This document shows positions 56,838-64,000 of a stretch of DNA of 64,000 nt, one piece after another (the first letter of the stretch is position 1; every line of letters starts with the position of its first letter). The position numbers were made by a program, and so were the translations under genes. Location: contig NZ_JAEUAN010000003.1 in assembly GCF_019511445.1 (NCBI RefSeq), positions 62,001 through 126,000 on the forward strand. The letters run 5' to 3'. The notes under the pieces are model-generated. The model made no database searches, was not told where the DNA came from, and worked only from the letters and a program-made list of their open reading frames with translations. Source of the DNA: Aliirhizobium wenxiniae. Its GTDB lineage: Bacteria > Pseudomonadota > Alphaproteobacteria > Rhizobiales > Rhizobiaceae.

Positions 56838-59075
56838 CTAAAGGAAACTCTGCGGATCGACGTCGAGCTGAACCTGAACCGTTCCGCGAGCCTTGGGGCC
56901 ATTGCCGAGCATCGATTTCAAAAATGCCTGCATATCGGAATTGCGCCGTCCATGAACGAGCAGACGGAAGCGATAACGACCGCGCACCAGTGCAATCGGT
57001 GCTTCCGCAGGCCCAAGCACCGCAATGCCGGAAACATGCGGAGCCGCCGCGCGCAGCCCACGCGCATGGTTTTCCGCGTCCGCCCTCGTATCCGCAGAGA
57101 CGATCAGCGACGCCAGCCGCCCGAACGGCGGCAACAGCGCCTTTTCGCGCTCGTTGATCTCCCGTTCGTAGAACGCCGTGGAATCACCAGAGACGATTGC
57201 CTGCATCACCGGATGCATAGGCTGAAAAGTCTGGATCAAGCCATGGCTCTTCAGGCCGGTTCGCCCCGCACGTCCCGTCACCTGGCTGAGCAGCTGAAAA
57301 GTCCGCTCGGCCGCCCGCGGATCACCATTCGACAGGCCGAGATCCGCATCGACGATGCCGACCAGCGTCATCAGCGGAAAGTTATGCCCCTTGGCGACGA
57401 GCTGGGTGCCGATGACGATATCGACATCCCCCTTGGCGATCGCTTCCAGCTCCAGCCGCATGCGCTTCACCCCGCCGAGGATGTCGGACGACATGACGAT
57501 CGTGCGGGCATCGGGAAAATGCCTCTCGACCTCTTCGGCGATACGCTCGACACCCGGCCCACAGGCAACGAGATGATCGAACGTGCCGCATTCCGGGCAG
57601 GCTTCCGGCGTCGGCTGGTGATAGCCGCATTGATGGCACTGGATCTGGTTTCTGAACCGGTGCTCGACCAGCCAGCTGGAACATTGCGGGCACTGGAACC
57701 GGTGGCCGCAGACCCGGCAAAGCGTCAGCGGCGCATAACCGCGACGATTGAGGAACAGCAGCGACTGCTCCTTCTTCTCCAGCGTCCGCCCCATCGCCCT
57801 CAGGAGCAGCGGCGACAGGAACCCGCCCCGTTCGGGCGGATGCCGACGCATATCGATCAGGAGCAGGTCAGGCAGTGCCGCATCGCCGAAGCGCGTCGGC
57901 AACTGCACGAGATTGTAACGCCCGGACAGACCGTTGACCTGGCTTTCCACCGAAGGCGTGGCCGACACCAGCACGACCGGGAAATCGCCGATCCGCGCCC
58001 GCACCACCGCCATGTCGCGAGCATTGTAAAAGACGCGGTCCTCCTGCTTGTAGGCAGGGTCGTGCTCTTCATCGACGATGATCAAGCCAAGCTCTTCGAA
58101 GGGCAGGAACAGCGCAGACCGTGCGCCTGCGACCACTCGCACCTCACCAGTCACCACCCCGCGCCAGACCTTTTCGCGCATGCGCGGGGAAAGATCCGAA
58201 TGCCATTCGGCAGGCTTGGCTCCGAAACGCTGCTCGAAACGCTCCAGGAAAGCAGGCGTCAGCGCGATTTCCGGCAGAAGGATCATCACCTGCTTGCCGC
58301 GCCGCAAAGTCTCGGCCACGGCCTCGAAATAGACCTCCGTCTTGCCAGAGCCGGTAACCCCGTCAATCAGCGAGGCGGCAAATCCGCCCTGCCGGATCGA
58401 GCCGACGATCTCTTCGGCCGCATATTTTTGCGGTCCCTCGATGCGTGGCGCGATGAAATCCGGCTCCGGCCGCGCAACGACAGGCGGCGGGGGCAGAAAA
58501 ATCGTGTCGAACATCCCCTGCTTGATCAGCCCGTCGATGACACTGAGCGACACGCCGGCGGCATGCGCCATGCCGCTACGCGTCCACGGCACGTCTTGCT
58601 CCTTCGCCAGATCGAGCACGCGGGTTCTGGCCGGCGTCAGCCGGTCCGGCTCGCCGCCGAGATAGCGCAAGCCCTCCACCATAGGCTCCGGATCGAGCGC
58701 CGCCGGTGCCCGGATCGCCATGCGGGCAACAAGCCCGGGCGGAGACAATGTATAGGCAGACACCCAGTCGACGAAATCGCGCATGTCCTTCGACAGAGGT
58801 GGGCAATCGAACACCAGCGTGATCGGCCGGAGCTTTTTCGGATCGAGCCGCTCGTCATTCTCCCCGTCCCAGACGACACCGATAACCTGTCGCGGCCCCA
58901 CCGGCACCTGTACGACCGACCCCGGCTCGACATGCACGCCGTCCGGCACCGCATAACTATAGGCCCCCGGCACCGGCAACGGCACCAGAACCGGCACGAC
59001 GCGCACGGGTGCTCGCGACGGCGCAAGCGCGTCGCCGAACAGCGAATCCATCATGTCAGCAGAATCCTTGGCCAT
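56838..59075 (-). CDS. priA: primosomal replication protein N' (PriA helicase)
   Basis: The 745-aa helicase that restarts stalled replication forks. It has an N-terminal DNA-binding domain (VRVVPVLVPLPVPGAYSYAV), Walker A GVTGSGKTEVYFEA (about 256-269), the DEEH box LIIVDEEHDPAYKQ (about 347-360), and eight zinc-binding cysteines in pairs from LCRVCGHRFQCPQCSSW (about 451) to HQCGYHQ and CPECGTF (about 478-498). The helicase motif VTGRAGR is near 610. The ATG at 59075 is chosen; a TTG 30 bases upstream is possible. Confidence 0.96.
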   Translation of the reverse strand: MAKDSADMMDSLFGDALAPSRAPVRVVPVLVPLPVPGAYSYAVPDGVHVEPGSVVQVPVGPRQVIGVVWDGENDERLDPKKLRPITLVFDCPPLSKDMRDFVDWVSAYTLSPPGLVARMAIRAPAALDPEPMVEGLRYLGGEPDRLTPARTRVLDLAKEQDVPWTRSGMAHAAGVSLSVIDGLIKQGMFDTIFLPPPPVVARPEPDFIAPRIEGPQKYAAEEIVGSIRQGGFAASLIDGVTGSGKTEVYFEAVAETLRRGKQVMILLPEIALTPAFLERFEQRFGAKPAEWHSDLSPRMREKVWRGVVTGEVRVVAGARSALFLPFEELGLIIVDEEHDPAYKQEDRVFYNARDMAVVRARIGDFPVVLVSATPSVESQVNGLSGRYNLVQLPTRFGDAALPDLLLIDMRRHPPERGGFLSPLLLRAMGRTLEKKEQSLLFLNRRGYAPLTLCRVCGHRFQCPQCSSWLVEHRFRNQIQCHQCGYHQPTPEACPECGTFDHLVACGPGVERIAEEVERHFPDARTIVMSSDILGGVKRMRLELEAIAKGDVDIVIGTQLVAKGHNFPLMTLVGIVDADLGLSNGDPRAAERTFQLLSQVTGRAGRTGLKSHGLIQTFQPMHPVMQAIVSGDSTAFYEREINEREKALLPPFGRLASLIVSADTRADAENHARGLRAAAPHVSGIAVLGPAEAPIALVRGRYRFRLLVHGRRNSDMQAFLKSMLGNGPKARGTVQVQLDVDPQSFL

Positions 59076-59124
59076 GCGGCGCGACCATGACGAAAGACGG
59101 AACAAAAGTGAACCTTTTTATAGA

Positions 59125-60267
59125 TCACTCGTCATCCTCGTCGTCTTCCATCAGTCCGGTCGCACGCATGCCTTCCAGCCAGGTCGCGCCATCCTTGCGG
59201 ATCACCCGCTTGGCCCGCACGCCGCAACGCTCGGTGATGGCGGCAGCAAGCTGTTCGGAATGCGTCACGATCCAGATCTGGCTCGATTTCGCCGCCTCGG
59301 CAACCATGTCGGCCAGCGGTTCGAGCATATCCGGGTGCAGGCTTGCCTCCGGTTCGTTGAGCGCAATCAACGGCGGCTGGCGATAGGACATCAGCGCTGC
59401 CGCCAACCCGAGGAAACGGATCTGGCCATCCGACAATTCCCGCGGGGTGAAGACACGCAGCGGCAGATGCGGGAAAACGAGTCCGAATTCGGCATATTCA
59501 CCGGGTTCCGGTATTTGAAGCTTCGCGCCATCAAACGCTGCCGCAATCGCTCGGTTAAGCTCGATCACATCTCCGCGAATATGTGCGAGGGTCGCAAACA
59601 CGGCGGCAATATTGGCTCCATCCTCGTCGAGCAATGGCGAGGTCACAGCCAGGCATGGCTGGCGCATCGGCGACTGCCGATCGGTGCGAAAACCATGGAA
59701 AAAGCGCCAGCTTTCAACCATCCTCCGGAAAGCGCCGATTTCCGGGTAATGCCCGGCATCGCCCAGAAGCGCGATTGCCGTCTCCGATGTCATGGCTTTT
59801 TCAGGATATTCCAGCATCCGCCCTTCCGGGCCACGCACCATGATACCCGGGCCTGCCCGCTTCATCATCGTCACCGGCCGGCGGCCGGTCTCGATCGAAA
59901 GCTCCTCTTCCTTGATCTGCGGTTCGAAGGCGAAACCCGCCGCAGCTTTCGGCGGCCTCAAGCCGGCTTCGACCCGATATCTGAAAGTGATGGCGCGTTC
60001 CTCGTCCAGCACCTCGACATTGAGCTTTATGCGAAAATTCTTCTCGTTGCGTCGATGGCCCGACCAGAGCACCGACGCCATGCCGCCCTCTGCCGCAATC
60101 TCGGCCGCCAACGTTCCACGCACCGCCGCCTGAATCAGTTGCAGCGCCCGATAGAGATTGGATTTTCCAACACCGTTTTCACCAATGAAAACATTTATAC
60201 CCGCCAGATCCATGCCGATCGATCGCAGCGAGCGATAGTTCTGTGCGGACATGGATCGGAGAAGCAC
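59125..60267 (-). CDS. AAA_21-family ATPase
   Basis: A 380-aa ABC/SMC-type ATPase. It has Walker A VFIGENGVGKSNLYRALQLI (about 26-45), a signature-like LSDGQIRFLG (about 282) and Walker B LIALNEPEASLHPDM (about 302-316), where Asn replaces the usual Asp; this appears to be a feature of the subfamily. The C-terminal WIVTHSEQLAAAI is the H-loop. No TOPRIM nuclease domain or partner gene is visible. It starts at GTG (60267), with a good GGAGG, between priA and an acyltransferase gene. Its biological role is unknown. Confidence 0.85.
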   Translation of the reverse strand: MLLRSMSAQNYRSLRSIGMDLAGINVFIGENGVGKSNLYRALQLIQAAVRGTLAAEIAAEGGMASVLWSGHRRNEKNFRIKLNVEVLDEERAITFRYRVEAGLRPPKAAAGFAFEPQIKEEELSIETGRRPVTMMKRAGPGIMVRGPEGRMLEYPEKAMTSETAIALLGDAGHYPEIGAFRRMVESWRFFHGFRTDRQSPMRQPCLAVTSPLLDEDGANIAAVFATLAHIRGDVIELNRAIAAAFDGAKLQIPEPGEYAEFGLVFPHLPLRVFTPRELSDGQIRFLGLAAALMSYRQPPLIALNEPEASLHPDMLEPLADMVAEAAKSSQIWIVTHSEQLAAAITERCGVRAKRVIRKDGATWLEGMRATGLMEDDEDDE

Positions 60268-60305
60268 GCTCGACCTCCATTTGGTGCCGGTGACCGGTAA
60301 TCGGC

Positions 60306-61235
60306 TTAAGCGGCGGAGACCACGTCCGGCTCACCGAGACCGGCAAACCGCGCATCACCATCCTTCGCCAGATCAAAAACCGTATGGTTCTCCAACGCCT
60401 TGGTCACATCCGCCGGATCGCCTTCAAGTTCCTCCGGCTGGATCAAGTGGCCGACAGTGAAATCGAACCTATTGCCCTTCTTGTTCAGAAGTTCGTAGAA
60501 CACCGTCATGTCGCGCAACTCGGTCGACCACTTGGCGAACCAGTAGAACAGGCCGGAATTACGAGCCGTGATATGGATCGGCAGGATCGGCAGATTGTAT
60601 TTGCGTGCGAGGCTGACAGCCGACGTCTTCCACGGCCGTTCGTTGAGCTTGCCGCCTTCCCAATAGGCGATGCGGCCGGACGGAAACAGCACCATCACCT
60701 TGCCGTCCTCGACCGCCTTGTTGGTCAGAACCAGCGTCTCGCGGGTCTTCAGCTTGCTCTTATATTCTTCGCGCCATTCGACCGGGATGATCATCTCGGC
60801 AAAGCGTGGATTGACGCGCACTGCATCGCGATTGGCAAACACCATCAGGTCCGGCCGCTTCGCCTTCAACAGGTCGAAGACCGCCACTCCATCGGCAATG
60901 CCGGTCGGGTGGTTGCTGACCAGAATGAAGCCGCCCTTTTCCGGGATCCGCTCGGCATGCTTGGCTGCGATCTGCAATTTCAAGAGATCGCTCATATATT
61001 CGAAGCACTGGAAGCCGCTTTTCGGCGCGACGTCGTCGGCAAATTCGATGGCTTTCCCATATCGCAGCAGCGTGTAGAGAAACGGTCGCATCACCGGCCA
61101 GAACGGGCTGCCGACAATCCGCTGGCCGCGCTCACCGATCAGCGTATCGACGATATGCCCCGGCCGGCCGCGGGAATTGAGTGTGATGGTCTCCGCGAAT
61201 TGACTGAAGGTCGTCGAATTGTCACGGCGGGCCAT
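60306..61235 (-). CDS. lysophospholipid acyltransferase-family protein
   Basis: A 309-aa PlsC-type acyltransferase that probably acylates a glycerolipid or ornithine-lipid precursor at the membrane. The catalytic NHPTGIADG (H-x4-D, about 108-116) and the substrate-binding LFPSGRIAYWEGG (about 188-200) are present. The ATG at 61235 follows AAGGAG. It is divergent from xerC and 38 bases upstream of the AAA_21 ATPase gene. Acceptor specificity cannot be read from sequence. Confidence 0.85.
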   Translation of the reverse strand: MARRDNSTTFSQFAETITLNSRGRPGHIVDTLIGERGQRIVGSPFWPVMRPFLYTLLRYGKAIEFADDVAPKSGFQCFEYMSDLLKLQIAAKHAERIPEKGGFILVSNHPTGIADGVAVFDLLKAKRPDLMVFANRDAVRVNPRFAEMIIPVEWREEYKSKLKTRETLVLTNKAVEDGKVMVLFPSGRIAYWEGGKLNERPWKTSAVSLARKYNLPILPIHITARNSGLFYWFAKWSTELRDMTVFYELLNKKGNRFDFTVGHLIQPEELEGDPADVTKALENHTVFDLAKDGDARFAGLGEPDVVSAA

Positions 61236-61373
61236 ACAAACTCCTTGCGCAGGGCAACCTTGTGGCAGCCCTGTATGATAAAACTTTGGCGGACGGCGAA
61301 AGGCTTAGTATTTCCGTAACGCTGTCGGTAGCAATCTGGTGCTCCTTTCCACCAAAATCAACGGTCGAGACGT

Positions 61374-62309
61374 TTGAACGAACTGCTGATCATTGCCGCG
61401 CCCGATCTTGCCGCCAAGCGCCACGAATGGCTGGAAAGCCTGAAGGACGAGCGCCGGTTGTCGCCCAATACGCTCGATGCCTATGAGCGCGACACACGGC
61501 AATTCCTCACCTTCCTGACCGGTCATCTCGCCGGCCCGCCGAAGATCGCTGACATCCACACGCTTCGCCCGGCAGACCTGCGCTCCTTTCTCGCCGCCCG
61601 CCGCCGCGACGGTTCCGGTTCCCGCTCGCTCGGCCGCCACCTTGCAGGCCTCCGATCTTTCCTCAGCTACATGGAACGCCAGGGACTGGTAAATGCTGCA
61701 GCAGCCGGCGCCGTGCGCGCGCCAAAACAGCCTAAATCGCTTCCCAAGCCGCTGAGCGACCGGCAGGCGACCAGCCTGACCGCGACAGAAACCCAGCTTC
61801 AGGACGAGCCCTGGATCGCCGCACGCGATGCCGCGGTTCTCGCACTTCTCTATGGCTGCGGCCTGCGTATTTCCGAAGCGCTTGGGCTTCTTCCCGGTGA
61901 GATCGAGCCGGGCACGACAACGCTGCGCATCAAGGGCAAAGGCGGCAAGACCCGCATCGTGCCGCTTCTGCCGGTCGTCGCCGAAACCGTCACCCGTTAC
62001 CGCGATATCTGCCCCTACCACCTGACCGATGAGAAGCCGCTTTTCCGCGGCGCACGCGGCGGCCCGCTGCAGCCGGCGATCATCCAGCGTCAGATGCAGA
62101 AATTGAGAAGCGCCTTCGGCCTGCCGGATACCGCCACGCCCCATGCGCTGCGCCACTCTTTCGCTACCCATCTGCTAGCCGGCGGCGGCGATTTGCGGAC
62201 CATTCAGGAACTGCTCGGCCATACCAGCCTGTCGACCACCCAGGTCTATACCGGCGTCGATACCTCGCGCCTGCTGGAAGTCTATGACCGCGCCCATCCA
62301 CGCGCGTGA
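61374..62309 (+). CDS. xerC: site-specific tyrosine recombinase XerC
   Basis: A 311-aa recombinase, partner of XerD at dif. It has the N-terminal core-binding domain (SLKDERRLSPNTLDAYERDT, about 21-40) and a catalytic domain with Arg in GCGLRISEAL (about 165), Lys in GKGGKTRIVPL (about 188), HALRHSFATHLL (about 260), LGHTSLSTTQ (about 281) and the Tyr nucleophile in QVYTGVD (about 292). It starts at a TTG (61374). It is of housekeeping type, divergent from the acyltransferase gene and upstream of a TraB/GumN gene. Confidence 0.92.
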   Translation: MNELLIIAAPDLAAKRHEWLESLKDERRLSPNTLDAYERDTRQFLTFLTGHLAGPPKIADIHTLRPADLRSFLAARRRDGSGSRSLGRHLAGLRSFLSYMERQGLVNAAAAGAVRAPKQPKSLPKPLSDRQATSLTATETQLQDEPWIAARDAAVLALLYGCGLRISEALGLLPGEIEPGTTTLRIKGKGGKTRIVPLLPVVAETVTRYRDICPYHLTDEKPLFRGARGGPLQPAIIQRQMQKLRSAFGLPDTATPHALRHSFATHLLAGGGDLRTIQELLGHTSLSTTQVYTGVDTSRLLEVYDRAHPRA

Positions 62310-62389
62310 ACTAACTGTTAACCACTTGCGTTAAGCACCTGTCGAAGCGGCAGTGATACGTTTTGGGTCGATTAATCCGGATCCGTGAC

Positions 62390-63457
62390 ATGAATTCTTC
62401 ATTCCTCGACAGCCCCCTTTTCGAACGCCTGCAGGGCTTTGCCCTCTGGCTGCTCGCATTGCTGCATGTCGCGGCCCTCGCCTCGCTGATCCTGGTGCTC
62501 GGCATGCTGTCATCCGCCGATGCACAGGAAGCTGCCTGCCACGGGGTTAACCTCGTCGATGAGATGAAATCAGAAAATCCGGATGCTTATGCCAAGGCGC
62601 TTGCGGAAGCCGAAAAGATCCCGAACGCCAAGGGCATTTTCTGGAAAATAGAAAAGCCGGGTGTTGCGACCTCATATCTGCTCGGCACAATGCACGTCAC
62701 CGATCCGCGCGTCCTCAAGATGCCGCCCGGTGCCGACAAGGCGCTCACTGACGCCGAGACGATCGTCATCGAATCCAACGAGATCCTCGACGACAAGAGG
62801 GCAATGGCCGGCCTTCTCGCGAAACCGGAACTGACCATGCTCCCCGATGGAAAGACCATCGAAAAGCTGATGAACCCTGAGGATCTTACCGTCCTCGACG
62901 AAGGCCTGAAGAAGCGTGGCATTCCGCTGGCGACCGTTTCGCGCATGCAGCCCTGGATGCTGATGTCACTCGTGTCGCTGCCGGCCTGCGAACTCGCCCG
63001 CAAGGGAAACACCGCCTTCCTCGACAAGCGCATCGCGCTTGATGCCGCAGCCGAGGGAAAACCGGTAAAGGGCCTGGAAACGCTCGCCGAACAGCTCACC
63101 GCCATGGCGTCTATCCCGACCGAGATGCACCTGAAGTCGCTGGTTGAAACGATCAAGCTCGGCCCGAAAATGAATGACGTTTTCGAGACGATGACGCAGC
63201 TCTACCTCACCGGCGAGATCGGCTTCACCATGCCTTTCCTCAAGCAGGTAGCGCCAGACGGCAGTGACAATGCCGGTTATGCCGAGTTCGAGGAACTGAT
63301 CGTGACGAAGCGCAACCACCTCATGGCAGAACGCGCAGCACCAATCCTCAGCGAAGGCAACGTCTTCATGGCTGTCGGCGCTCTCCACCTGCCCGGCGAA
63401 GACGGCCTGGTGGAACTGCTGCGCAAACAGGGTTTCACCCTCACGCCCGCAATCTGA
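62390..63457 (+). CDS. TraB/GumN-family protein
   Basis: A 355-aa protein with an N-terminal hydrophobic signal or anchor (LWLLALLHVAALASLILVLG, about 17-36, then SADAQ as possible cleavage site). The TraB/GumN core follows: YLLGTMHVTDPRVLKM (about 96-111), a helix with AETIVIESNE, and a C-terminal VGALHLPGEDGLVELLRKQG. Family members are suspected metalloproteases (Tiki-like) but activity is unproven for this group. The start at 62390 follows a gap of 80 bases from xerC. Confidence 0.82.
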   Translation: MNSSFLDSPLFERLQGFALWLLALLHVAALASLILVLGMLSSADAQEAACHGVNLVDEMKSENPDAYAKALAEAEKIPNAKGIFWKIEKPGVATSYLLGTMHVTDPRVLKMPPGADKALTDAETIVIESNEILDDKRAMAGLLAKPELTMLPDGKTIEKLMNPEDLTVLDEGLKKRGIPLATVSRMQPWMLMSLVSLPACELARKGNTAFLDKRIALDAAAEGKPVKGLETLAEQLTAMASIPTEMHLKSLVETIKLGPKMNDVFETMTQLYLTGEIGFTMPFLKQVAPDGSDNAGYAEFEELIVTKRNHLMAERAAPILSEGNVFMAVGALHLPGEDGLVELLRKQGFTLTPAI

Positions 63458-63580
63458 CGACTTCTCGGTTATGTTCCCGACCACTTGGCGGACAGACCAA
63501 TAGCTCCATATCCCGCTTATGTGGCGAGGCTAAAACATGGGTCGCCACCGTGATTTAACGGGTAAGCGCAAGGGGCATCC

Positions 63581-64000
63581 ATGGCAGACGCGAGCGAAAC
63601 ACCACCCTCCCGCAAAGTGGGTTTGATGGAGGGCGTCAACCGGCCCGTATTTTTCTGGTCCGTCGGCATCACCATTCTGTTCGTCCTGTCGGGCGTGCTC
63701 GCGCCTGAGGCATCCGCCGCCGCTTTTGCCGCTGTGCAGAGCTGGATCGTTACCGAACTCGGCTGGATCTACCTCCTCGCGGTGGCCATTTTCCTGATGC
63801 TGATGCTCTATCTCGGCGTTTCGAGCTACGGCAATATCAAGCTCGGGCCGAACCATTCGGAACCTGATTTCAGCTACCCCGCATGGTTCTCCATGCTGTT
63901 TGCCGCCGGCATGGGCATCGGCCTCGTCTTCTTCGGCGTGGCGGAACCCGTCAATCATTTCACCAAGCCGCCGACCGGCGATCCGGCAACGATTGCCGCG
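63581..64000 (+). CDS. BCCT-family transporter, N-terminal part (cut by window edge)
   Basis: A 140-codon open frame that continues past the right edge. It begins MADASETPPSRKVGLMEGVN with three hydrophobic segments and the diagnostic GMGIGLVFFGVAEPVNHF (about 112-129), part of the BCCT family of choline/betaine/carnitine transporters. The full protein should have about twelve helices. The substrate depends on the missing region. An AAGGGGC site precedes the ATG. Confidence 0.88.
   Translation, partial: MADASETPPSRKVGLMEGVNRPVFFWSVGITILFVLSGVLAPEASAAAFAAVQSWIVTELGWIYLLAVAIFLMLMLYLGVSSYGNIKLGPNHSEPDFSYPAWFSMLFAAGMGIGLVFFGVAEPVNHFTKPPTGDPATIAA

Noticed and set aside
56952..59090. Long open frame of 712 codons on the plus strand opposite priA
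   Set aside because: It is antisense to a clear PriA, has an Arg/His-rich composition typical of complementary-strand frames in G+C-rich DNA, and no recognisable family.
62318..62334. TTAA...TTAA upstream of the TraB/GumN gene as a CtrA site
   Set aside because: The half-sites are 9 bases apart, not 7.

Overview
The window looks like a chromosomal segment of an alphaproteobacterium of the order Hyphomicrobiales, most likely family Rhizobiaceae (Rhizobium/Agrobacterium/Neorhizobium type). The evidence is a G+C-rich sequence with tightly packed genes, 5-aminolevulinate synthase (C4 haem pathway), the aerobic cobaltochelatase pair CobS/CobT, a five-gene atpHAGDC operon without the F0 genes, a TamA-TamB pair, a soluble PAS-type chemoreceptor, and intergenic palindromes of the kind scattered through rhizobial genomes. 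The genus is inferred from protein flavour and gene order only. No phage, insertion sequence, plasmid or CRISPR signature was seen; most of the window is housekeeping.

Layout. 1-9.6 kb: methyltransferase (cut by the left edge) divergent from glyoxalase II and a DUF985 cupin, two tiny membrane proteins, an EamA exporter, a DUF3108 periplasmic protein, rpmB with a clear promoter, a YhhQ queuosine-precursor transporter, a phytase-like esterase, cobT, cobS and a DnaJ-domain protein. 9.7-20.3 kb: bolA, a membrane diguanylate cyclase, aroK-aroB-CBS/CorC (overlapping ATGA junctions, CorC lacking the membrane domain), a 51-aa membrane protein, xerD, accA, an L,D-transpeptidase coupled to a TusA-like protein, and a PBP5-type carboxypeptidase with a histidine-rich G3E GTPase. 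20.4-31.6 kb: M20 amidohydrolase, tRNA-Arg(CCU), a small ORF behind a CtrA-like box, a PAS hybrid histidine kinase, a Crp/FNR regulator divergent from an OmpR-type response regulator, a DUF2937-like protein, an FAD monooxygenase, dxr, a 174-bp palindromic repeat, hemA with an upstream FNR/FixK-type box, and a glycine-zipper lipoprotein.

31.8-40.9 kb: tamA-tamB (outer-membrane assembly), cheW and a double-PAS chemoreceptor. 40.9-50.9 kb is the most accessory-looking stretch: an aldo/keto reductase, fdhD without formate dehydrogenase genes, a LysR regulator fused by ATGA overlap to a PhnD-like protein without a signal peptide, then L-lactate dehydrogenase-like, enolase-superfamily dehydratase, aldehyde dehydrogenase and iron alcohol dehydrogenase genes, divergent from a GcvA-type LysR regulator. 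This last set may be a catabolic pathway of unknown substrate. 51-64 kb: atpHAGDC, a DUF4345-like membrane protein, priA, an AAA_21 ATPase, a lysophospholipid acyltransferase, xerC, a TraB/GumN protein and the start of a BCCT transporter cut by the right edge.

How parts connect. The Crp/FNR protein, PAS hybrid kinase and OmpR regulator form a compact regulatory island, and the box upstream of hemA is of the type such a Crp/FNR protein would read; that link is inference. The strongest leads for something undescribed are the PhnD-like/LysR/fdhD unit, the divergent LysR catabolic cluster, the shortened CorC protein behind aroB, and the small membrane ORF with a perfect CtrA-type site. No wholly novel multi-gene system is evident.
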